Positions 36,173 through 45,624 are shown, counted from the first letter of the stretch. The stretch: 64,000 bases of DNA from Aquimarina sp. Aq78 (GCF_900299525.1 NZ_OMKA01000029.1:670986-734985), one strand, 5' to 3'. Notes: generated by a model from the sequence alone, not told the origin. Numbers and translations are program-made.

Positions 36173-38416
36173 TTAATCGAATCGATCAAGATCCATAACT
36201 TTACACCAAGCTGCAACAAAATGATCTACAAACTTCTTCTTAGAATCTTCACAGGCATAAACCTCGGCAAGAGCACGTAATTCAGAATTAGAACCAAATA
36301 TGAGGTCTGCTCGAGTACCTGTCCATTTTACTTCTCCCGTAGTACGATCACATCCTTCAAATACTTCCTGAGCATCTGAAGTTGCTTTCCAAGTGGTCCC
36401 TAAATCAAGTAAGTTGATAAAGAAGTCATTCGTAAGCACCTCAGGACGCTGAGTAAAAACTCCATGTTGGGATTGATCAAAATTCGTATTCAATACTCGA
36501 AGACCTCCTATAAGTACAGTCATCTCAGGCACAGTTAATGTTAATAATTGAGCTCTGTCTACCAACATTTCTTCTGCAGATATAGAAGACTTTGTTTTCT
36601 TATAGTTACGAAATCCATCGGCAACAGGTTCTAGAGCAGAGAAGGATTCCACATCGGTTTGTTCTTGTAGCGCATCGGCTCTCCCAGGTGAAAAAGGTAC
36701 TGTAACCTTATGTCCTGCATTGGTTGCTGCCTCTTCTACTCCAGCAGCTCCTCCTAAGACTATCAAATCTGCTAATGAAATTTTCTTGTCTCCAGATTTT
36801 GAGCCATTAAATTCTTGTTGAATACTTTCTAAGGTTTTTAATACATTGGCTAACTGAGTTGGATTATTCACTTCCCAATTCTTTTGTGGTGTAAGGCTAA
36901 TACGTGCACCATTTGCACCACCACGCTTATCAGAACCACGGAATGTGGATGCTGAGGCCCAGGCAGTGGATACTAATTGAGAAACTGACAGTCCCGAAGA
37001 AAGTATTTTGCTTTTTAGACTGGCAATATCTTGATCATCTATTAATGTATCGGCAACTTTTGGGATCGGGTCTTGCCAAATCAACTCTTCTTTAGGCACT
37101 TCTGGGCCAAGATATCTTGCAATAGGTCCCATATCACGATGTGTTAACTTATACCATGCTCGAGCAAATGCATCTGCAAACTCATCAGGATTTTCATAAA
37201 AACGTCTAGAAATTTTCTCATAGGCAGGATCCATTCGTAAAGCTAGGTCTGTGGTGAGCATAATTGGCGCATGACGTTTAGAAGAGTCATGTGCATCTGG
37301 TACGCTATCGGCACCAGCTCCATGTTTTGGAATCCATTGATGTGCCCCTGCAGGGCTCTTGGTCAACTCCCATTCGTAGCCAAATAAATTCCAAAAGAAG
37401 TTATTACTCCATTTTGTAGGAGTACTGGTCCATGCTCCTTCTAATCCACTGGATATAGTATCTCCTGCATTACCGCTTCCAAAGTTATTTTTCCACCCCA
37501 AATTTTGTTCCTCAATACCTGCTGCTGCAGGCTCTCTCTCTACATACTTATCAGGATCGGCTGCTCCATGAGTTTTACCAAATGTATGTCCACCAGCAAT
37601 AAGAGCAACTGTTTCTTCATCGTTCATCGCCATACGACCAAAAGTTTCACGAATATCATGAGCCGAAGCAATTGGATCAGGATTTCCATTTGGTCCTTCG
37701 GGATTTACATAGATCAATCCCATTTGAACAGCTCCCAGAGGATTCTCTAACTCTCGGTCACCTGTGTAACGTTTATCACCTAACCACTCGGTCTCGGCTC
37801 CCCAATAAATATCTTGTTCAGATTCCCAAACATCTTCACGTCCTCCGCCAAAACCAAAAGTCTTGAAACCCATAGATTCTAAAGCACAATTACCTGCAAG
37901 AATCATAAGGTCAGCCCAGGAAATTTTCTTACCATATTTCTGTTTAATTGGCCATAATAACAAACGTGCTTTATCCAGATTAACATTATCTGGCCAACTG
38001 TTTAATGGTGCAAAACGCTGAGTTCCTGAACCAGCCCCCCCCCTACCATCAGCAATTCGATAAGTACCAGCACTATGCCATGCCATACGAACAAAAAGAG
38101 GGCCATAATGACCATAATCGGCAGGCCACCACTCTTGAGAATCGGTCATAAGCTCAAAAAGATCTTTCTTTATTGCCTTAAGATCAAGAGTTTTGAACTC
38201 TTTACTGTAACTAAATTCTTCCCCCATAGGGTTTGATGATAAAGAATGTTGACGAAGAATATTTAAGTTCAATTGATTCGGCCACCAATCACGATTAGAA
38301 GTTCCTGTACCTGCACCTTGTTTAAGTGTACCATTCATAAAAGGACACTCACCTTCACCATTAACATGATGATTTGAACCATGAGATTCTGCACTCTTGA
38401 GGTTTTTATTTTCCAT
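36173..38416 (-). CDS. katG: Catalase-peroxidase
   Basis: A 747-residue bifunctional haem enzyme that breaks down hydrogen peroxide and oxidises donors. The distal site FVRMAWHSAGTYR carries Arg, the Trp of the Met-Tyr-Trp adduct, and His. The adduct Tyr is in IYVNPEGPNGNP and the Met in FGRMAMND. The proximal His is in ALIAGGHTFGKTHGA. The second, haem-free domain is complete. No signal peptide, so it is cytoplasmic. TAAATTTG on the minus strand (38468-38461) is a likely -10 box. The ankyrin and unknown genes follow in the same direction. Confidence 0.96.
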   Translation of the reverse strand: MENKNLKSAESHGSNHHVNGEGECPFMNGTLKQGAGTGTSNRDWWPNQLNLNILRQHSLSSNPMGEEFSYSKEFKTLDLKAIKKDLFELMTDSQEWWPADYGHYGPLFVRMAWHSAGTYRIADGRGGAGSGTQRFAPLNSWPDNVNLDKARLLLWPIKQKYGKKISWADLMILAGNCALESMGFKTFGFGGGREDVWESEQDIYWGAETEWLGDKRYTGDRELENPLGAVQMGLIYVNPEGPNGNPDPIASAHDIRETFGRMAMNDEETVALIAGGHTFGKTHGAADPDKYVEREPAAAGIEEQNLGWKNNFGSGNAGDTISSGLEGAWTSTPTKWSNNFFWNLFGYEWELTKSPAGAHQWIPKHGAGADSVPDAHDSSKRHAPIMLTTDLALRMDPAYEKISRRFYENPDEFADAFARAWYKLTHRDMGPIARYLGPEVPKEELIWQDPIPKVADTLIDDQDIASLKSKILSSGLSVSQLVSTAWASASTFRGSDKRGGANGARISLTPQKNWEVNNPTQLANVLKTLESIQQEFNGSKSGDKKISLADLIVLGGAAGVEEAATNAGHKVTVPFSPGRADALQEQTDVESFSALEPVADGFRNYKKTKSSISAEEMLVDRAQLLTLTVPEMTVLIGGLRVLNTNFDQSQHGVFTQRPEVLTNDFFINLLDLGTTWKATSDAQEVFEGCDRTTGEVKWTGTRADLIFGSNSELRALAEVYACEDSKKKFVDHFVAAWCKVMDLDRFD

Positions 38417-38460
38417 TTGCTGTAGATTTTATTAGATGATTATTTGTTCTTATGCTCTTT

Positions 38461-38468
38461 CAAATTTA
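38461..38468 (-). promoter_or_regulatory. -10 box of katG
   Basis: TAAATTTG on the minus strand matches TAnnTTTG, 45 bases before the ATG. No clear -33 or OxyR site was recognised. Confidence 0.5.
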
Positions 38469-39014
38469 TGATAAAAAAATATTATTGTTTTTATATTTTT
38501 AATATATAAAATCTATTAAACTATTAAATCCTCTTATAAAAAAGCCAAATGGGTTTGTTATACCTATTAAAAGAAATACAATACGTCTAACCTAATAAAT
38601 CTATTTTAATTCTTATTGCACCTGGCATGTAGTAGCTAACTAACCTTCAATTTTATGTTTGATTGAAAACTCATCTATACCTCTTGACCTCTACAACTAT
38701 TTTAATAGTATTCATCATTGGGGTAACAGTATTGGATTAATTAGATATAGAAAGTATTATTCTTATCGATATAATGCAGAGCATAAATTAGCCGATAACT
38801 CTAACATTGTTAGCAATTTATTCTGGAATAGATATTTATGATAAAAGAGTTTTTAATCTATCATCATAAATAGGATAGATCAAGATACCAAATTTAAATA
38901 CTAAATACAATACAGAAAATAATTGATACCTATGAATTAGAACATAAAGTATGAGTGTTCTCTTAAAAAACGTGAGGTATCCAAAAGCTCATTGGATTGA
39001 GATAAATTACATAA
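38469..39014. other. Intergenic region between katG and the XRE regulator
   Basis: AT-rich; nothing convincing was seen. A 60-codon plus-strand frame at 38659-38841 has no recognisable features and is not called. Confidence 0.4.
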
Positions 39015-39773
39015 CTATCTAAGTTTCTCTTTCATTCGTAATAGCTCCTGCTCTATCAACAACAATTTATCTTCAACCAGGTCACCAAATTCTGGAATAC
39101 GTCTAAAAAATGCGTATCGCACTCTCCACAATTCTTTGATCTCGGATAAAGGGAATGATGAATCTTCAATATTTTTATGATCGGCCCTTAGTACTGCATT
39201 ACCTTTTATAACATATAACCTTCTAAAGATTAGTTTATTCTCGACAACTACAAAAACCAGTGTGCCATTATTCAGTTTTTTAATCACGGTAGGAGGAACT
39301 TTTTCTCCTATTACAACATCCTTTGGATAAAAACCTTTATCATGTGATGTCATCTCGAGACTACTTACAGTATATCCTCTAAACTCTTTAGTTGGATTTA
39401 CCGGTAATTGCATAGTTGGTAATTCTTTAATAAAACCTTCTGTATTATATAAAGTAATATAATCATTGGCTGTACTTTCTGTTATACACGGGACGATTGC
39501 AAACTTTTCTCGTTTCACATCTTCTGCATACGTGGTAAGATCTCCTTTAAACTTTAGTAGTTGATTTACGGTAAGTTCATTCGTTAATAAATCATCTATC
39601 GCAATGCTAAAATGGTTAGCAATTTTGATAATTGTTTCTATTTTCGGTTCACTTCTACCCTCTTCATATGCGCCTAATGTACCACGTTTTAGGTCAAAAA
39701 GCTCAGCAAAGGCTTGTTGACTTAAACCTTTTACTCCACGTATTTTTTTTATATTTTTTCCGAAAAAAGACAT
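39015..39773 (-). CDS. XRE-family regulator with S24-like C-terminal domain
   Basis: A 252-residue regulator. The N-terminal helix-turn-helix (about 5-60) shows LSQQAFAELFDLKRGTLGAYEEGRSEPK. The C-terminal half (about 110-215) resembles the S24/LexA-type fold of repressors in this phylum (GYTVSSLEMTSHDKGFYPKDVVIGEKV, NGTLVFVVVENKLIFRRL), but no clear Ser/Lys cleavage pair could be assigned. ATG 39773 starts the HTH directly; the in-frame TTG at 39794 is less likely. Two copies of GCTAATTTTA (39778-39787, 39852-39861) flank its upstream side and could be operators. Confidence 0.82.
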   Translation of the reverse strand: MSFFGKNIKKIRGVKGLSQQAFAELFDLKRGTLGAYEEGRSEPKIETIIKIANHFSIAIDDLLTNELTVNQLLKFKGDLTTYAEDVKREKFAIVPCITESTANDYITLYNTEGFIKELPTMQLPVNPTKEFRGYTVSSLEMTSHDKGFYPKDVVIGEKVPPTVIKKLNNGTLVFVVVENKLIFRRLYVIKGNAVLRADHKNIEDSSFPLSEIKELWRVRYAFFRRIPEFGDLVEDKLLLIEQELLRMKEKLR

Positions 39774-39777
39774 TTTT

Positions 39778-39861
39778 GCTAATTTTATTTGCAATTATAA
39801 AAAATAGTTGTACATTTACACTAACAATATTAGCCAATATTCTATTAAAAAGCTAATTTTA
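39778..39861. promoter_or_regulatory. Possible XRE operator repeats
   Basis: GCTAATTTTA occurs at 39778-39787 and 39852-39861, with an inverted TTAGC near 39829 between them. Binding by the adjacent XRE protein is inference. The rest of the gap to 40095 shows nothing further. Confidence 0.3.
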
Positions 39862-40095
39862 GTAGAAATACTTCACAATTTTATTCTTTTCCTAAGAAAC
39901 AATGAGGATTATACTAAAAATCTTAGCACAACATCTAATTATTAACTTAAATCATTCATACCCATGATCACTCTTATTTTTTATCTCGTTAATTTAGCCA
40001 AAGATATTACAGAAAATTTGTGCTACTTTTTGTAATATTGATACACTAAAGAAAATCAGTCACACATAATTATTCATTCATCAAAAAATCATCTA

Positions 40096-40491
40096 ATGCA
40101 AGATCATTATCAGGTAGTAAAAAAATATTTACTACAGCTTAAATATGATATTATCCATGAAAACAATAGGGAAGGTATTATTATGATCAGCAAAGAAACC
40201 GAAGGAATTAAAAATATGATTCTTGGAGTTGCACCACCCATTTTAATAATGGAGCAGCACATCTGCACTATCAAAAATAAAAATGAAATCGTATACCGTA
40301 GTCTATTACAAAAAAACAGAGATATCATACACGGTGCTTTTGTACTAGACGAGACTGGTGATAAAGTAATTTTTAGGGATACATTACAGATAGCAAATCT
40401 GGATCTTAATGAGCTCGAAGGATCATTAAATTCTATCGGACTGTTATTAGGCGAGTATTCTGAACAAATTATCAATTTCTCTAAGTATTAA
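40096..40491 (+). CDS. YbjN / Tir-chaperone-like protein
   Basis: A 131-residue cytoplasmic protein with the alternating helix and strand layout of the YbjN/CesT-like fold. Flavobacterial relatives are usually named molecular chaperone Tir. The conserved C-terminal half reads LLQKNRDIIHGAFVLDE and LDLNELEGSLNSIGLLLGEY. No type III secretion genes are near, so the chaperone name should not be taken literally. Function is unknown. It stands alone on the plus strand, divergent from the XRE gene. Confidence 0.65.
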   Translation: MQDHYQVVKKYLLQLKYDIIHENNREGIIMISKETEGIKNMILGVAPPILIMEQHICTIKNKNEIVYRSLLQKNRDIIHGAFVLDETGDKVIFRDTLQIANLDLNELEGSLNSIGLLLGEYSEQIINFSKY

Positions 40492-40603
40492 AACCATACT
40501 AAATCGTTTAGAATTCCTTAAAGACAAATGTATACACCCAGAGATTAAAGAAGTAATGTGGATTTCTTATATTGCTTCAGGTATACATTAAGTCCTATCA
40601 AAA

Positions 40604-41197
40604 ATGAAAAAAAAGTATGATTCGCAAATGCTTCTGGCAATTGCCGTATTGATTATCAGTGGTGGTGCCCTTATCGTTTCTATGCGACAAGCGTCAATCA
40701 TGAATAAACAAACAGATATTCTCTTAGAGCAAACCAAATCAAATGCCTGGCCTAGATTATCTGTCGGTTTTGATCAAAGTTGGTCTGATAAAGCACTAGA
40801 ATATTTAAAAATCCCTCTACACAATAAAGGCACAGGGCCTGCTATAATCGAAGGAGTTAGGATTACATACGATGGACAGGTCACAAAAAGCTGGTGGGAT
40901 CTGTTTAACAAAGCCAAAGTCCCTGATTCTATAAGTACAGGGATTTCGAATAGAGGAATTTATAACTCAGTAATCTCTGCTAATGAAAGTTTTTATTGGA
41001 TGCAGCTTGCACATGACCCAAAATTAAGACACTGGATTTATGAAAGAAAAGAAAAAATAACAATTGAGATCTGTTATAAATCTGTCTTTAATGATTACTG
41101 GTTATTACATAAAGAAGGATTAAATGGTACCACCTCAATACAAAAATTAGATACCCCCGAATGTCCTTTACCGCCAGAAGAAATGTTTAAAAGTTAA
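40604..41197 (+). CDS. Hypothetical single-pass membrane protein
   Basis: A 197-residue protein I do not recognise. One N-terminal helix (about 8-26) is followed by a short helical linker and a soluble domain rich in Trp and beta strands (SNAWPRLSVGFDQSW, IPLHNKGTGPAIIEGVRITYDG). The layout resembles small membrane-anchored proteins found beside unrelated genes in many bacteria. The domain is most likely periplasmic or cytoplasmic depending on topology, which cannot be settled here. Confidence 0.6.
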   Translation: MKKKYDSQMLLAIAVLIISGGALIVSMRQASIMNKQTDILLEQTKSNAWPRLSVGFDQSWSDKALEYLKIPLHNKGTGPAIIEGVRITYDGQVTKSWWDLFNKAKVPDSISTGISNRGIYNSVISANESFYWMQLAHDPKLRHWIYERKEKITIEICYKSVFNDYWLLHKEGLNGTTSIQKLDTPECPLPPEEMFKS

Positions 41198-41280
41198 AGT
41201 AGAGTTGTAAAAAATATAGTTTTTTAGATTCTTAAAGGTCTTCCTTCCTCCTACTATCTAAATAATTCAAAAATATTTTA

Positions 41281-41288
41281 TACATTTG
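41281..41288 (+). promoter_or_regulatory. -10 box of the MarR-acetyltransferase operon
   Basis: TACATTTG matches TAnnTTTG and directly abuts the tandem palindromes at 41290-41313. Confidence 0.65.
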
Positions 41289-41289
41289 C

Positions 41290-41313
41290 ATAAGTACTTA
41301 TATAAATACTTAT
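41290..41313. promoter_or_regulatory. Tandem palindromic operator at the marR start
   Basis: ATAAGTACTTAT (41290-41301) is a perfect 12-base palindrome, followed at once by ATAAATACTTAT (41302-41313), an 11/12 copy that enters the ATG. It lies between the -10 box and the start codon, where a MarR dimer would block transcription. Confidence 0.65.
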
Positions 41314-41794
41314 GCAAGATAAATTACAAGAATACGCAGAATTGGGTTTAGGGTCCAGACTAAAACGCCTAAGTGAATTTGTGATGAAAGAAATTCAAAT
41401 TGTATATACTTCTTGTAATATTGATTTTGACCCTTATCTATTTCCAATTTTTAAAATCATCATAGATCAAGGTCATACTACGACTACAGACATACAAGAA
41501 AAACTACTTTACACACAACCTGCAATCACCCAAGCATTAAAAAAACTAATGGAAAAAGGGTTGGTTGAATATAAAATCGATACATCTGATAAAAGAAAAA
41601 AGCTATTTCAATTAACCAAAAAGGGTAATGAAACACATCAAATTATGATTCCGTTATGGAAAGTAATTGATCAGCAAGTAACAGCACTAACAACCTTCTC
41701 ATCAACAAATCTTGCAGATCATGTTACTCATTTCGAAAGCAAACTAAGAGAAAAACCATTACATCAACAAATACTAGAAAAGTACACCTCATAA
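41312..41794 (+). CDS. MarR-family transcriptional regulator
   Basis: A 160-residue winged-helix regulator. The recognition region GHTTTTDIQEKLLYTQPAITQALKKL lies at about 57-82 and the wing with DKRKKLFQLTKKG at about 93-105. The first helices are typical for MarR. It overlaps the following acetyltransferase gene by one base, so it probably controls that operon and itself. The effector is unknown. Confidence 0.88.
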   Translation: MQDKLQEYAELGLGSRLKRLSEFVMKEIQIVYTSCNIDFDPYLFPIFKIIIDQGHTTTTDIQEKLLYTQPAITQALKKLMEKGLVEYKIDTSDKRKKLFQLTKKGNETHQIMIPLWKVIDQQVTALTTFSSTNLADHVTHFESKLREKPLHQQILEKYTS

Positions 41795-42330
41795 TGCATA
41801 TAGTAAGAGCAGTACAGATATCAGATATTCAAAATATTTATCAGCTTTATAAAAAAATTGGTGAACAACCTGGTGGGATTATACGGGTATCAAACGAAAT
41901 CACCATAGACTACATACAAGACTTTGTACATAAAAGTATATCTGATGGTTTGATATTGGCAATTGCTCATCCAAAACATGAACATCAGATCATCGCAGAA
42001 ATCCATGCATATCGTATACATATTTCTGCATTCAGACATATATTAACAGATCTTACCATTGTCGTTAACCCAGAATTTCAGGGACAAGGTCTCGGAAAAT
42101 TACTTTTCACAAGTTTTTTAACCAAAATCAAAACATCATATCCTCATATCCTTCGTGTTGAATTATTCGTTCGAGAGAATAACACAAATACCGTTCAATT
42201 TTATGAAAAACTAGGATTTATAAATGAAGGAAAACATAATCAAAAAATTAAGAATCTTGATCATAGTATAGAGACTCCTATTCATATGGCTTGGTTTAAT
42301 CCAGAATACAATAATGATCTTACATATTGA
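41794..42330 (+). CDS. GNAT-family N-acetyltransferase
   Basis: A 178-residue acetyl-CoA-dependent acetyltransferase. The acetyl-CoA motif reads VNPEFQGQGLGKLLF (about 90-104), and the C-terminal motif B region has NTVQFYEKLGFINEG. The substrate is unknown. Translation is coupled to marR by a TAATG overlap. Confidence 0.88.
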   Translation: MHIVRAVQISDIQNIYQLYKKIGEQPGGIIRVSNEITIDYIQDFVHKSISDGLILAIAHPKHEHQIIAEIHAYRIHISAFRHILTDLTIVVNPEFQGQGLGKLLFTSFLTKIKTSYPHILRVELFVRENNTNTVQFYEKLGFINEGKHNQKIKNLDHSIETPIHMAWFNPEYNNDLTY

Positions 42331-42382
42331 TTGATATTCGAATCGTAAGGCTAATCACAAATTTTAAAGTTTTAATATCGCA

Positions 42383-42850
42383 ATGAACACTTCTATCATT
42401 CCTTTTGACCCAAAATACGCAAAAGACTTCGCAGCTCTTAATATAGAATGGCTAGAAAAATATTTTGTAGTAGAACCACATGACGCAGAATTATTAGAAC
42501 AATGTGAGCACACTATTATCAATCAAGGAGGATTTATCTTTTTTGCAAAAGCAGACAATAACATAGCTGGTACTTTTTCACTAATCAAAATCGAAGATGG
42601 TATTTATGAATTAGGAAAAATGGCTGTTTCTCCAAAATTTCAAGGTCAAAAAATCGGGCAGCAATTATTAGAATTTTGTATTGAATTTTCTGCAACTCAA
42701 GGCTGGAAAAAATTGCTTCTATACTCTAATAGAATTTTAGAAAATGCAATCTACATTTATGGTAAATATGGTTTTAAAGAAATTCCTATGGAAGATCACC
42801 CTCCCTATCAACGTAGTAATATCAAAATGGAACTTATATTGCAAAAATAA
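42383..42850 (+). CDS. GNAT-family N-acetyltransferase
   Basis: A 155-residue acetyltransferase with the acetyl-CoA motif VSPKFQGQKIGQQLL and motif B NAIYIYGKYGFKEI. The N-terminal part (LNIEWLEKYFVVEPHD) resembles a GNAT subgroup often found downstream of or fused to MarR regulators. It follows the first acetyltransferase by 52 bases and likely belongs to the same operon. The substrate is unknown. Confidence 0.87.
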   Translation: MNTSIIPFDPKYAKDFAALNIEWLEKYFVVEPHDAELLEQCEHTIINQGGFIFFAKADNNIAGTFSLIKIEDGIYELGKMAVSPKFQGQKIGQQLLEFCIEFSATQGWKKLLLYSNRILENAIYIYGKYGFKEIPMEDHPPYQRSNIKMELILQK

Positions 42851-42939
42851 AACTAGTTATTTTCTTCTTTTCTCCAGACAGAGTAATTTATTTTTCTACA
42901 CATTGCAAGGAATAATTTTATAATCAGATAATAGTTGTA

Positions 42940-42947
42940 TTTTTGAA
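42940..42947 (+). promoter_or_regulatory. Candidate -10 box of the lipoprotein/7TM cassette
   Basis: TATTTTTG matches TAnnTTTG, about 135 bases before the first lipoprotein gene; TTTT near 42917 is a possible -33 element. Confidence 0.4.
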
Positions 42948-43080
42948 AGCCTATTTTAGATATTTCCCTATATATCAATACAATATCTAAAATACACTTT
43001 CAATATCACGAGTATTCTTAAAACCAAACATGAAGACTCTTACATTGGAAAATAATAATTTTTAACCAAAAGTAATCGTC

Positions 43081-43809
43081 ATGAAAAAACCAACGAACGG
43101 CAGTACATGGTATGCCTTATTCCTAGCATTAACTACTAGCTTATTCTTTTTACATTCCTGCCAACAGGACTCAACTATAGAAGTTCTTGAGGAAGAAGAA
43201 TATATAAGAAAAATTGAAACCTTAGAAACAAAAATTAAAGATTTAGAAGGAAAACTAGGTCAAGAAAAATCTAATCGAAGCAGACCAAAAAATATTATCA
43301 GTTTTGAACAAGCACAAAGAATATATAAGGCTTATGATGATAGAGCCGATTTAATTAGCGAAGTTGTTAATTCGAATTCAAACGACGGTTCTTTTAAACC
43401 CACAAGATCCATGTTTTATGAAATTTCTGAGTTACGCAGCTATTTATCATATGTCGATGAGTTATCACAAAAGGCGGGTATAAAAACAACTGGACTACGT
43501 TTCTACTTTGCATTATACCCAAATACATATGTCTCCTCTACCGGAAGTGACATAAACGCAAGGCATCAAACTATCTTCATTGCTCCTACCTTAGAAAAAA
43601 AATATGACAATCATATTTTACATATAGGATATACACTTAACAATGATGGCAAAGTAGAATTGTTAGATAAAAATAACGGATTTAGCCATTTTAGCCGAAG
43701 TCGTGGTAAGACAGATGATGTATCCTTTTTAGGGAAAAGAAATGACAACGATAAATTTAGTCTTATTGCCAACGAGCTAGGAGCAACCCCTCCAGAATAT
43801 GGACAATAA
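43081..43809 (+). CDS. Lipoprotein A1 of a putative split-sensor system
   Basis: A 242-residue lipoprotein of a family I do not recognise by name. The signal peptide ends with lipobox LHSC (Cys27). A coiled coil follows (about 37-65), then a domain with IYKAYDDR near 81, SELRSYLSYVDEL and the signature TGLRFYFALYP (137-147). Strands RHQTIFIAPT and a Gly-Pro-rich end PPEYGQ close it. A paralogue with the same signature lies at 44956. It overlaps the seven-helix gene by 11 bases, so the two products probably work together at the inner membrane or periplasm. Confidence 0.75.
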   Translation: MKKPTNGSTWYALFLALTTSLFFLHSCQQDSTIEVLEEEEYIRKIETLETKIKDLEGKLGQEKSNRSRPKNIISFEQAQRIYKAYDDRADLISEVVNSNSNDGSFKPTRSMFYEISELRSYLSYVDELSQKAGIKTTGLRFYFALYPNTYVSSTGSDINARHQTIFIAPTLEKKYDNHILHIGYTLNNDGKVELLDKNNGFSHFSRSRGKTDDVSFLGKRNDNDKFSLIANELGATPPEYGQ

Positions 43810-44464
43810 AATAGAGCTTCTAATAGTATTGAGAAAAGTTGCTTTTGGTAGCGAATGCATCGCTGCACTTATTGGGTTGTTTTTTTTGTTTACCTATAAG
43901 ACAAAAGGTCTGTTAAAATGGTTTTCCATTTTTCTGATTTATATCTTTATCAATGATATTATTGGCTATAATACAAGACATTGGTTTCCCAATTCTAACA
44001 ACCTAATATTGTATAATATATCTACCTCTCTTACTTTCTTATTTTTATTTTTTATGTACCATCAACATATTAAAGAAAAAACAAGCAAACACTTTATCAT
44101 GTATTTTATGATATTCTATATAATCACTCTTTTTATAAGTGGGTTCTATGAAAATTATCTAAATCAATTACAAAGTATTCCGTTTCTCTTAGGTGCATTT
44201 CTATTAATGACTTCTATTATTTTTTATTATGCAGAATTATTAAAATCAGAGCAAATCCAGGAAAGCACTAAAGATTTCTTGTTCTGGATTAGTGTCGGAT
44301 TATTGATTTATTATGTAGGAAAAATGCCTTTTCGTATTGTAAGGGATTATTATGCAAATCATAATGATTCCTCAGCTCTTTTTATTCTAAATAGTATTTT
44401 TACTATTATAATGAATAGTTGTTTTATAACCGGGTTTTTAATACATAGAAAAACAGTCTCCTAA
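43799..44464 (+). CDS. Seven-helix membrane protein B1
   Basis: A 221-residue protein with seven predicted membrane helices (about 15-33, 38-56, 67-88, 97-116, 122-146, 157-178 and 191-215) and no soluble domain. The sixth helix carries LFWISVGLL and a following GKMPF, shared with the paralogue at 45667. The size and layout are those of a membrane sensor module without an output domain. I know of no named family. It is translationally coupled to lipoprotein A1. Confidence 0.72.
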   Translation: MDNKIELLIVLRKVAFGSECIAALIGLFFLFTYKTKGLLKWFSIFLIYIFINDIIGYNTRHWFPNSNNLILYNISTSLTFLFLFFMYHQHIKEKTSKHFIMYFMIFYIITLFISGFYENYLNQLQSIPFLLGAFLLMTSIIFYYAELLKSEQIQESTKDFLFWISVGLLIYYVGKMPFRIVRDYYANHNDSSALFILNSIFTIIMNSCFITGFLIHRKTVS

Positions 44465-44955
44465 TAGTTACTATTGATAAAAACAATACTCAGAAATTAA
44501 CAGCAATTAATGTAGTTTCTGCTATAAATAAATCATTTTAGTATTCTTTTTTTATAAAATTCATATTTGTTTCTCACAAAGAACACTCTCTCTTTATGGT
44601 ATTTATAATAAGAATTTTTAATTCTGCAAAAGAGTCGAATCCCTTTTTTAGAAAGGGGTAAAACCCCCTTTTTTCAAAACCTGCATATACTCCAAAACTC
44701 CTAAAACAACCCCAAAGACACTTATTATCAATGGTTTGATGTGTTTTTGTTTTAACAAAATACGCCATTACTTTTTTAAAACTACAGAATAATAGTATTT
44801 TTAATTGCAGATAAAGTCTCTTTATTTATATGGAGATTTAAAAAAACTGTCATTTCGGTGAAGACTAGAATTTAATTAATGTCAACCGTAATCAAAAACA
44901 ACCTAATTAATTTTTCTGGTAATCACAACACAAAAATCTTAATAAACCTAAAAAA
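44465..44955. other. Gap between the two lipoprotein/7TM pairs
   Basis: No gene was seen. A G4/C5 hairpin with a TTTTTT tail (44654-44674) and ACACTTATTATC near 44720 resemble the elements before asnS and the metzincin gene. The hairpin could also end the A1-B1 transcript. Confidence 0.45.
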
Positions 44956-45624
44956 ATGGACAAAAAAACGAACTTTATTGGATATCCGATTGTTATTATT
45001 ATCACTGCAATACTTACTTTTTTATTAAGTACTTGTGAGAAAAAAGATCAAATTGATCAGGAAATAATTAATAAAGAAGTACTTTATTTACCTGATGGAG
45101 ACCCTAAACAAATTATAGATTTATGTAAAGGTCAAAAACTATACAAAAAATACAAAAGTCGTACTGACTCTATTGAAAAATATGAGCAACAGTTTAATGA
45201 TGCTTTTCGAGCATCCAGAACCATTACATTTAAATATCAAGAATTAGTAAATTATTTTAGTTTTGTTGAACAGATAACTGAAAAAACAGGTAATAAAATT
45301 TCTGGCTTACGCTTTTATTTTGGTAAATACTCTAATGAACATCCAAAATACCCAGGACAACAAATGTTATTTTTCAACCCTACTATTCAAGATACTATTG
45401 ATGGTGAAACAATGAATTTAGCTTATGCTATTGATGAATCGGGAAATAGACCAAAGATCGTAATTATTGATGATATCAATAATTTTAATTGTGAAAAACC
45501 CGGTAAAAATTATTCAAAAGCTAGCGTTTTCTCTTTTTCTAATCTATTAAACACTTATGATGAGCCTACTTCTTTATATGGTCAAGGAGGACAAGTAAGT
45601 CCCCCTGATGGAGAAGCTCAATAA
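44956..45624 (+). CDS. Lipoprotein A2 of a putative split-sensor system
   Basis: A 222-residue lipoprotein, paralogue of A1 (43081). Lipobox LSTC at Cys27. Shared features in order: LYKKYKSRTD near 62, a run ELVNYFSFVEQI, the signature SGLRFYFGKYS (116-126), QQMLFFNPT and a C terminus with YGQGGQVSPPDGEAQ. It lacks the long coiled coil of A1. It lies 42 bases before the second seven-helix gene. Function is unknown; a periplasmic ligand-binding role is inferred from position. Confidence 0.75.
   Translation: MDKKTNFIGYPIVIIITAILTFLLSTCEKKDQIDQEIINKEVLYLPDGDPKQIIDLCKGQKLYKKYKSRTDSIEKYEQQFNDAFRASRTITFKYQELVNYFSFVEQITEKTGNKISGLRFYFGKYSNEHPKYPGQQMLFFNPTIQDTIDGETMNLAYAIDESGNRPKIVIIDDINNFNCEKPGKNYSKASVFSFSNLLNTYDEPTSLYGQGGQVSPPDGEAQ

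Noticed and set aside
38659..38841. 60-codon plus-strand frame between katG and the XRE gene
   Set aside because: No recognisable domain, signal peptide or conserved context; composition is that of the surrounding AT-rich DNA.
40096..40491. Type III secretion chaperone, as homologues of the YbjN/Tir-like protein are often named
   Set aside because: No secretion apparatus genes are present and the phylum does not normally carry type III secretion; the name reflects fold only.
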